A stretch of 10,405 nucleotides of DNA, from positions 1-10,405 of the forward strand of contig JAEYUX010000124.1 in the NCBI GenBank assembly GCA_023432235.1. Direction: 5' to 3'. Shown here piece by piece: positions 5,402-10,405 of the stretch. The notes under the pieces were generated by a model. It was not told where the DNA came from. It saw nothing but the letters and a program-made list of their open reading frames with translations, and searched no databases. The stretch is from Actinomycetes bacterium. Lineage in GTDB: Bacteria > Actinomycetota > Actinomycetes > Actinomycetales > Demequinaceae. Position 1 is the first letter of the stretch; each line of letters starts with the position of its first letter. The translations under genes and the position numbers were made by a program.

Positions 5402-6697
5402 CTAGCGCACCTCGGCGTCGGTGCTCGCAACCGCAAGTGCGATGTCGGAACGGTGGTGCGAGCCTTCAAGCGTGATGTAGTCGACGCCCTTGTACGCCCG
5501 CTCGCGGGCGGCGGCCAGAGTGGGGCCTTGACCCACAACGGACAGCACACGACCGCCTGCTGAGACGAGAGCCCCCTCATCGGTGAATGCGGTGCCGGCG
5601 TGGAGGACGTGAACATCCGGCTCATCCTCGACCTCGGCAAGACCACCAATCGGGTCTCCCGATCGCGGCGTTGCGGGGTAGCCCTTTGCCGCGATTACCA
5701 CCGTGACGGCGCCGCCTTCTTCCCATTCGAGCGGCTCGATCTCATCGAGCCGACCCTGCGCCGCGGCCAGGAGGACACCGGCGAGCGGCGTGCGCAACTG
5801 CGCGAGCACGGCCTGCGTCTCAGGATCGCCAAAGCGGGCGTTGAACTCGACCACGCGCAACCCCTTTGACGTGAGCGCGAGGCCGCAGTAGAGAACGCCG
5901 ACGAAAGGAGTGCCGCGCCGTGCCATCTCATCGATGGTGGGTTGGGCCACGGTGGCGACCACCGTGTCCACAAGGTCATCGGGTGCCCACGGCAGTGGGG
6001 TGTACGCACCCATGCCGCCGGTGTTTGGACCCTGATCTCCATCATGGGCGCGCTTGAAGTCCTGAGCCGGCTGGAGCGGCACCACGGTGCGACCATCCGA
6101 CAAGCAAAAGAGGCTGACCTCGGGGCCGTCGAGGTATTCCTCGACCACCACGACACCGCCAGCCTCGATGACGCTGAGGCCGTGAGACACAGCCTCTTTG
6201 CGGTCATCGGTCACAACGACCCCCTTGCCCGCGGCAAGGCCGTCGTCCTTAACGACGTAGGGCGCACCGAATTCGTCAAGCGCGGCTTCAAGTTCCGATG
6301 GCGTGGCGCACACGCGCGGCTCAGCGGTGGGCACGCCCGCCGCCGCCATGATCTCCTTCGCAAATGCCTTGGAACCCTCGAGCTTCGCCGCTGCGGCGTC
6401 GGGCCCAAACGTCGGAATGCCCGCCGCTCGCAAGGCATCGGCAACGCCTGCAACAAGCGGCGCCTCCGGGCCAATGACGACGAGGTTCACGCCGAGTTCG
6501 GTGGCGAGGTCCGTCACCGCGCGTGGGTCGAGTGGATTGCCGTGATGCAACACCGTGGGCATCGCCTTCACGCTCACCACGGAGCCGATGCCGGGGTTGC
6601 CAGGCAATGCATGGAGGGTGCCAACGGCGGGGTCGTGGCAGAGGGCCCGGGCAAGAGCATGCTCACGCGCGCCGGAACCGACGAGGAGGATCTTCAC
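5402..6697 (-). CDS. purD: Phosphoribosylamine-glycine ligase (GAR synthetase) PurD
   Basis: PurD is an ATP-grasp ligase that joins phosphoribosylamine and glycine to make GAR. At 431 residues it has normal length. Motifs in order: the N-terminal MKILLVGSGAREHALA; LPGNPGIG (31-38); VIGPEAPLVAGVADAL (74-89); the ATP-grasp start KAFAKEIM (110-117); YVVKDDGLAAGKGVVV (147-162); GPNTGGMGAYTP (223-234); and the metal site VVEFNARFGDPETQ (282-295). The start is GTG at 6697, with GGAG only 3 nt upstream; no other start would keep the conserved N-terminus, so this close spacing is probably real. It lies 80 nt downstream of purA and directly before purC, and is likely transcribed with both. The product is the substrate of PurT, encoded upstream in the same cluster. 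Confidence 0.97.
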   Translation of the reverse strand: MKILLVGSGAREHALARALCHDPAVGTLHALPGNPGIGSVVSVKAMPTVLHHGNPLDPRAVTDLATELGVNLVVIGPEAPLVAGVADALRAAGIPTFGPDAAAAKLEGSKAFAKEIMAAAGVPTAEPRVCATPSELEAALDEFGAPYVVKDDGLAAGKGVVVTDDRKEAVSHGLSVIEAGGVVVVEEYLDGPEVSLFCLSDGRTVVPLQPAQDFKRAHDGDQGPNTGGMGAYTPLPWAPDDLVDTVVATVAQPTIDEMARRGTPFVGVLYCGLALTSKGLRVVEFNARFGDPETQAVLAQLRTPLAGVLLAAAQGRLDEIEPLEWEEGGAVTVVIAAKGYPATPRSGDPIGGLAEVEDEPDVHVLHAGTAFTDEGALVSAGGRVLSVVGQGPTLAAARERAYKGVDYITLEGSHHRSDIALAVASTDAEVR

Positions 6698-6730
6698 GCG
6701 CTCCAGCCTAACGAGTACCGATCGCCCCCG

Positions 6731-6780
6731 CCCCCCGCGTTCGTTCGCCCATAGCCGAGCCGGGGGGTCAACATCGGCTA
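6731..6780 (-). other. Competing inverted repeats between purA and purD
   Basis: TAGCCGA (6752-6758) and TCGGCTA (6774-6780) form a 7-bp stem with a 15-nt loop, and the purA stop codon lies inside the stem. CCCCCCG (6731-6737) can also pair with CGGGGGG (6761-6767), so the two pairings interlock like a pseudoknot. Neither is followed by a T-run, and purD follows closely, so full termination is unlikely. Function unknown. Confidence 0.3.
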
Positions 6781-8070
6781 CCGAGCGTGCAACAGGTCGT
6801 GACGCACGATGATTTCGTCACGTGCCGGTCCCACCCCGATGGACGAGATGCGGCACCCCGAAATCTTCTCGAGTGCGAGCACGTAATCCTGGGCGTTTTG
6901 TGGCAGATCGCTGAACTCGCGTGCCGCCGAGATGTCCTCATCCCAACCGGGGAACGTCTCGTAGATCGGGGTCGCGGCGGCAAAGTCCGCCTGATCTTGC
7001 GGCAGTTCGTCAACGCGCTTGCCACCCACCTCGTAGGCAACGCACACGGGGATCTCGGCGATACCCGTCAGCACGTCGAGCTTTGTCAGCACGAGGTCGG
7101 TGAGGCCATTGATGCGCGCCGAATAGCGGGCGATGACGGCGTCGTACCAACCACAGCGTCGCGGGCGTCCCGTGGTGGTGCCGAACTCGTGGCCCACATC
7201 GCGAAGTCGCTCGCCCCATTTGTCGTCGAGTTCCGTGGGGAACGGACCCTCGCCCACGCGCGTCGTGTATGCCTTCACGATGCCGATGACCGAGTCGATC
7301 TTGGTGGGCCCGACGCCAGAGCCAGTGCACGCACCCCCCGCTGTCGCGTTGGAGGACGTGACAAAGGGGTAGGTGCCGTGGTCGACATCGAGCATCGTCG
7401 CCTGCCCACCCTCAAAGAGCACCGTCTTGCCTGCGTCGAGCGCTTGGTTCAGCACAAGGGACGTGTCCGTCACCATCGGCGCCAAGCGGTCGCGGTAACT
7501 GAGAAGTTCCTCCGCGACCTCGTCCACCGTGATCGCGCGGCGGTTGTAGACCTTGACGAGCAAGTGGTTCTTCGCAGCAAGGGCGCCTTCGATCTTGTCG
7601 CGCAGCACCGCCTCGTCGAACAGATCGCCCATTCGAATACCCACGCGGTTGATCTTGTCCGCGTAGGCGGGACCAATGCCGCGGCCCGTCGTACCGATCT
7701 TGCGCTTGCCAAGAAAGCGCTCGGTCACCTGATCGAGAGTGCGCGCGTAGGGCGCGATCACGTGAGCAGCGTTTGAGATCAGCAGCTTTGACGGGTCTAC
7801 TCCGCGCTCAATGAGGCCATCGAGCTCCGACATCAGCACATTGATGTCAACGACAACACCGTTGCCGATGACGGGCGTGACGTCCGGCGTCAAGATGCCC
7901 GAGGGCAGCAGGTGCAGGGCAAACTTTTGGTCACCGATCACAACAGTGTGACCGGCGTTGTTGCCGCCGTTGAACTTCACTACGTAGTCGACACGGCTAC
8001 CGAGCACATCGGTGGCCTTGCCTTTGCCTTCATCGCCCCATTGGGCTCCGACGATCACGACGCCTGGCAT
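6778..8070 (-). CDS. purA: Adenylosuccinate synthetase PurA
   Basis: PurA converts IMP, aspartate and GTP to adenylosuccinate, the first committed step to AMP. It has 430 residues, normal for the family. Seen: the P-loop-like GAQWGDEGKGKATD (8-21) with catalytic Asp13; NGGNNAGHTVV (34-44) with catalytic His41; KIGTTGRGIGPAYADK (124-139); the switch segment EGGQATMLDVDHGTYPFVTSS (220-240), in the form usual for actinobacteria; EFGTTTGRPRRCGWYDAV (295-312); the base-recognition TKLDVLTG (329-336); and the C-terminal GVGPARDEIIV. The ATG at 8070 has a very strong ribosome-binding site, GGGGAGG, at 8076-8082. A hairpin terminator separates it from fba upstream, so purA probably begins its own transcript, which continues into purD and purC. 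Confidence 0.98.
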   Translation of the reverse strand: MPGVVIVGAQWGDEGKGKATDVLGSRVDYVVKFNGGNNAGHTVVIGDQKFALHLLPSGILTPDVTPVIGNGVVVDINVLMSELDGLIERGVDPSKLLISNAAHVIAPYARTLDQVTERFLGKRKIGTTGRGIGPAYADKINRVGIRMGDLFDEAVLRDKIEGALAAKNHLLVKVYNRRAITVDEVAEELLSYRDRLAPMVTDTSLVLNQALDAGKTVLFEGGQATMLDVDHGTYPFVTSSNATAGGACTGSGVGPTKIDSVIGIVKAYTTRVGEGPFPTELDDKWGERLRDVGHEFGTTTGRPRRCGWYDAVIARYSARINGLTDLVLTKLDVLTGIAEIPVCVAYEVGGKRVDELPQDQADFAAATPIYETFPGWDEDISAAREFSDLPQNAQDYVLALEKISGCRISSIGVGPARDEIIVRHDLLHAR

Positions 8071-8125
8071 GGCGTCCTCCCCTCACCCGGTCAACGCCGG
8101 GGCTTGGTGGTAGTAGGTGGAACGT

Positions 8126-8165
8126 GGAAACGCCCCCGGTGCAATCTAGCGACCGGGGGCGTTCC
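8126..8165 (-). terminator. Strong intrinsic terminator of fba
   Basis: AACGCCCCCGGT (8129-8140) and ACCGGGGGCGTT (8152-8163) form a perfect 12-bp G/C-rich stem with an 11-nt loop. The pairing extends by GG/CC beyond a bulged A. It lies 12 nt after the fba stop; on the minus strand the stem runs into GTTTCC, so the T-tract is short, common for actinobacterial terminators. It separates the fba transcript from purA. Confidence 0.85.
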
Positions 8166-8177
8166 GCATCACTGTTG

Positions 8178-9197
8178 CTAGATCTTCTTACCAGCCGAGC
8201 CGAGCTGCTGGCATGCCTCGACAACGCGAGCTGCCATGCCTGCCTCAGCCAGCTTGCCCCAGGCACGCGGGTCGTAGGCCTTCTTGTTGCCCCACTCGCC
8301 GTCAACCTTGAGGACGCCGTCGTAGTTCTTCATCATGTGGTCAACAACGGGACGCGTGTAGGCGTACTGGGTGTCCGTGTCGATGTTCATCTTGACGACA
8401 CCGTGGCTCACGGCCGTGGCAATCTCCTCGGCCGTTGAGCCCGAACCGCCGTGGAACACGAGGTCGAAGGGCTTGTCCTTGCCGAACTTGGCACCAGCGG
8501 CAGCCTGGATGTCGCCGAGGATCTCGGGGCGGAGCTTGACCGCACCGGGCTTGTAGGCGCCGTGGACATTGCCGAACGTGAGGGCCGTGAGATAACGGCC
8601 CTTTTCGCCCAGGCCGAGCTTCTCGATGGTGGCGATGCCGTCCTCGGGGGTTGAGTACAGCTTGTCGTTGATCTCGGCGGAGTGTCCGTCCTCTTCACCA
8701 CCGACAACACCGATCTCGATCTCGAGGATGGTGCGGGCGGCCTGCGAGAGCTCAAGGAGCTCTTCGGCAATAGCGAGGTTCTCGTCCATGGGGACCGTCG
8801 AGCCGTCCCACATGTGCGAGTTGAAGATGGGTGCGCCACCAGCGGCGACCTGGTCTGCCTCAATCTTGAGGAGCGGCTTGAGCCAGTTGTCCAAGTACGT
8901 CTTGTGGCAGTGGTCGGTGTGCAAAGCGATCGTCACACCGTACGAGTTGGCGACCTCGCGGGCGTAAGCGGCGAGGGCAAGCGAACCAACAACCTGGTCC
9001 TTGATGGTGGAGCCGGAGGCGTACTGACCGCCACCAACCGAAACCTGGATGATGCCGTCCGACTCAGCCTCCGCGAAGCCCTGAATGGCCGCGGTGACGG
9101 TGGACGACGACGTGATGTTGATCGCGGGGAAGGCATAGCCGCCAGCCTTGGCGGCGTCCAGCATCGCGGCATACGACTCAACGGTGGCGATTGCCAT
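8178..9197 (-). CDS. fba: Class II fructose-bisphosphate aldolase (type IIA)
   Basis: A zinc-dependent aldolase that interconverts fructose 1,6-bisphosphate with glyceraldehyde 3-phosphate and dihydroxyacetone phosphate, in glycolysis and gluconeogenesis. The 339-residue protein carries HTDHCHK (93-99) with catalytic Asp95 and zinc ligand His96, EIGVVGGEEDG (161-171), the type IIA active-site loop with Glu168/Glu169, FGNVHGAY (208-215) with zinc ligand His212, FHGGSGS (248-254) with His249, and VVKMNIDTDTQYA (267-279). The ATG at 9197 was chosen over 9239 because AGGAGT lies 6 nt upstream (9204-9209) and MAIATVESYA matches the usual N-terminus. An RNA methyltransferase gene lies 83 nt upstream and a strong terminator follows. 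In many actinobacteria fba and a TrmH-type gene sit next to purA, as here. Confidence 0.97.
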   Translation of the reverse strand: MAIATVESYAAMLDAAKAGGYAFPAINITSSSTVTAAIQGFAEAESDGIIQVSVGGGQYASGSTIKDQVVGSLALAAYAREVANSYGVTIALHTDHCHKTYLDNWLKPLLKIEADQVAAGGAPIFNSHMWDGSTVPMDENLAIAEELLELSQAARTILEIEIGVVGGEEDGHSAEINDKLYSTPEDGIATIEKLGLGEKGRYLTALTFGNVHGAYKPGAVKLRPEILGDIQAAAGAKFGKDKPFDLVFHGGSGSTAEEIATAVSHGVVKMNIDTDTQYAYTRPVVDHMMKNYDGVLKVDGEWGNKKAYDPRAWGKLAEAGMAARVVEACQQLGSAGKKI

Positions 9198-9280
9198 TGC
9201 GTTACTCCTGAACGTGAGAGGGAACGAACCGCAAACCATTCTGTCAGATTCGAGGGCCTATCTGCGCTGGTCTTTGGTCC

Positions 9281-9952
9281 TCAGTTCCCGTCGCTAGCGT
9301 GCCCTGCCGCGATGTCGGCATGGAGAGTGACCCAACGGTGCATCGCAATCGCTGCTGCTGCCCCCGCATTTATCGAGCGAGTGGAACCGTATTGCGCGAT
9401 GGCGAGGGTCGCGTCGGCCGCTTGTCGCACCGCGTCGGAGAGGCCGACGCTTTCTTGGCCGAACACGAGGACACATTCCTTTTCCACGGGGTACGTCTCA
9501 AGCGGAACGGAACCCGGCAGGTTGTCGATCGCGAGGATCGTAAGGCCCGCCTCTCGTCCCCACTCGACAAACTCTTCGACCGTGGGGTGGTGACGAACAT
9601 GCTGGTAGCGGTCGGTCACCATGGCCCCGCGGCGGTTCCAGCGACGGTTTCCAATGATGTGCACCTCGCGTGCCAAGAACGCATTCGCGGTGCGGACCAC
9701 CGACCCGATGTTGAAATCGTGCTGCCAATTCTCGATCGCGATGTGGAACGGGTGGCGGCGTGAATCGAGATCAGCGACGATTGCCTCGTGGGTCCAGTAG
9801 CGGTAGCGATCGACCACGTTTCTGCGGTCGCCTTCGGCAAGGAGTCGGCGATCGAAGCGCGGATCCGTGGGCCACTCGCCGCTCCACGGCCCTACCCCCA
9901 CGTCATCCTGTGGCGATGCCTGCAGTTCTTCGTCGTCGACGTACTCGGTCAC
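9281..9952 (-). CDS. TrmH/SpoU-family (SPOUT) RNA methyltransferase
   Basis: About 223 residues from a GTG start. Members of this family methylate ribose 2'-OH groups of tRNA or rRNA using S-adenosylmethionine, which they bind in a trefoil knot. Motif 1 is IENWQHDFNIGSVVRTANAF (73-92) with Asn81 and Arg87. Motif 2 is VLVFGQESVGLS (161-172) with Glu167. Motif 3, QYGSTRSINAGAAAAIAMH (187-205), carries SIN in place of the more common SLN. The N-terminal 65 residues are acidic and not recognisably conserved. The start is uncertain: GTG at 9952 leaves a 7-nt gap after the purT stop with only a weak GAG-type ribosome-binding site. An ATG at 10015 in the same frame would give an overlap with purT. 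The RNA target cannot be told from sequence. Confidence 0.88.
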   Translation of the reverse strand: MTEYVDDEELQASPQDDVGVGPWSGEWPTDPRFDRRLLAEGDRRNVVDRYRYWTHEAIVADLDSRRHPFHIAIENWQHDFNIGSVVRTANAFLAREVHIIGNRRWNRRGAMVTDRYQHVRHHPTVEEFVEWGREAGLTILAIDNLPGSVPLETYPVEKECVLVFGQESVGLSDAVRQAADATLAIAQYGSTRSINAGAAAAIAMHRWVTLHADIAAGHASDGN

Positions 9953-9959
9953 CGGATGC

Positions 9960-10405
9960 TCATTCGAGAGTGAGCGTGATGCTCTCGGCCGCCTCAACGG
10001 CCCGTGCCCGCGCATCCTCAATCGTGGCCCCACGAGCGAGAGTGACACCCACGCGACGTCGCCCATTCACGCGCGGCTTTCCAAACAACCGGACGTCCGT
10101 GTCTGGGCGACTCAGGGCATCCGCGACACCATGGAAGACGGGCACCCCGTCCCCCTCCGCGACAAGTGCGTACGCCGCAGCGGGCTCCGCAATCACCTGA
10201 TGAACGGGCAAGCCCAGCACGGCGCGCACATGAACGGCGAACTCGTTGGTTGGGTTCGAGGCCAGAGTGACCATGCCCGTGTCGTGGGGCCGTGGGGAGA
10301 CCTCCGAGAAGATCACATCATCGCCGCGCACAAAGAGTTCGACGCCAAAGACACCCCAACCGCCGAGCGCCTCGGTGACAGCGCTCGCGATACGTCGGGC
10401 CTCGA
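9960..10405 (-). CDS. purT: Formate-dependent GAR transformylase PurT, C-terminal part (continues beyond the window)
   Basis: The frame is open to the window edge, so only the last 147 residues or so are seen. PurT is an ATP-grasp enzyme that formylates GAR with formate and ATP, an alternative to folate-dependent PurN. The visible part contains LGGWGVFGVELFV and FSEVSPRPHDTGMVTLAS, the metal- and nucleotide-binding end of the ATP-grasp domain with its two Glu ligands. It then shows NEFAVHVRAVLGLPV, VRLFGKPRVNGRRRVGVTLA and the usual C-terminal helix. PurK is excluded because the SEVSPRPHDTGMVT and LFGKP blocks are specific to PurT. It stops 7 nt before the probable start of the RNA methyltransferase gene, suggesting one transcript. 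Its product chemistry fits the purD, purS, purQ and purC genes downstream. Confidence 0.95.
   Translation of the reverse strand, partial: EARRIASAVTEALGGWGVFGVELFVRGDDVIFSEVSPRPHDTGMVTLASNPTNEFAVHVRAVLGLPVHQVIAEPAAAYALVAEGDGVPVFHGVADALSRPDTDVRLFGKPRVNGRRRVGVTLARGATIEDARARAVEAAESITLTLE

Noticed and set aside
5942..6754. Plus-strand open frame of 270 codons
   Set aside because: It lies wholly across the well-supported purD gene on the other strand and matches no family I know; long antisense frames are common in high-GC DNA.
6787..7776. Plus-strand open frame of 329 codons
   Set aside because: It is antisense to purA, rich in Arg/His/Val as expected for a shadow frame, with no recognisable motif.
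8086..8101. CCCGG/CCGGG hairpin in the purA leader
   Set aside because: A 5-bp G/C stem is frequent at this base composition, and no riboswitch-like or PurR-like element is associated with it.
9198..9280. Possible fba promoter and a 5-bp CAGAT/ATCTG hairpin between the RNA methyltransferase gene and fba
   Set aside because: No -35/-10 pair with good spacing was found and the stem is short with a 10-nt loop; such pairs arise by chance.
8682..9593. Plus-strand open frame of 303 codons
   Set aside because: It spans the antisense of fba and of the RNA methyltransferase gene, and has no domain signature.

Overview
The window comes from a high-GC actinobacterium, most likely of the order Micrococcales. 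This rests on the strong G/C bias at third codon positions, actinobacterial-type PurA and PurS sequences, and two Cys-anchored lipoproteins, one of them of the septum-formation family. The genus cannot be fixed from the sequence.

Layout. Positions 27-2131 look like an accessory module. A Rid-family (YjgF/YER057c) gene on the minus strand diverges from a WYL-domain regulator on the plus strand. Their shared 124-nt intergenic region carries a perfect 11-bp inverted repeat that looks like an operator. The regulator is followed by a decayed remnant of a luciferase-like flavin monooxygenase. Everything from 2158 to the right end is on the minus strand, so in transcription order (right to left) it reads: purT (C-terminal part only), a TrmH/SpoU-type RNA methyltransferase gene, fba (class II aldolase), a strong hairpin terminator, purA, purD, purC, a terminator-like hairpin, the septum-formation-family lipoprotein gene, tandem hairpins, a second lipoprotein gene, purS and purQ.

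How the genes work together. Five gene products act in de novo purine synthesis. PurD makes GAR, PurT formylates GAR using formate, PurS and PurQ are the small and glutaminase subunits of FGAM synthase, PurC makes SAICAR, and PurA commits IMP to AMP. PurL, the catalytic FGAM synthase subunit, which commonly follows purQ in actinobacteria, is not here. The cluster stops at purQ against the convergent accessory module. The two lipoproteins are not purine enzymes and sit between purC and purS, separated from purC and from each other by hairpins.

The sequence shows no tRNA, rRNA, CRISPR array, insertion sequence or phage gene, and no gene-free stretch above 300 bases. I found no convincing undescribed multi-gene system. 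The best leads are the operator palindrome with a Rid protein lacking the catalytic Arg, the Cys-rich tail on PurS, and the compact regulatory region upstream of the septum-formation lipoprotein gene.
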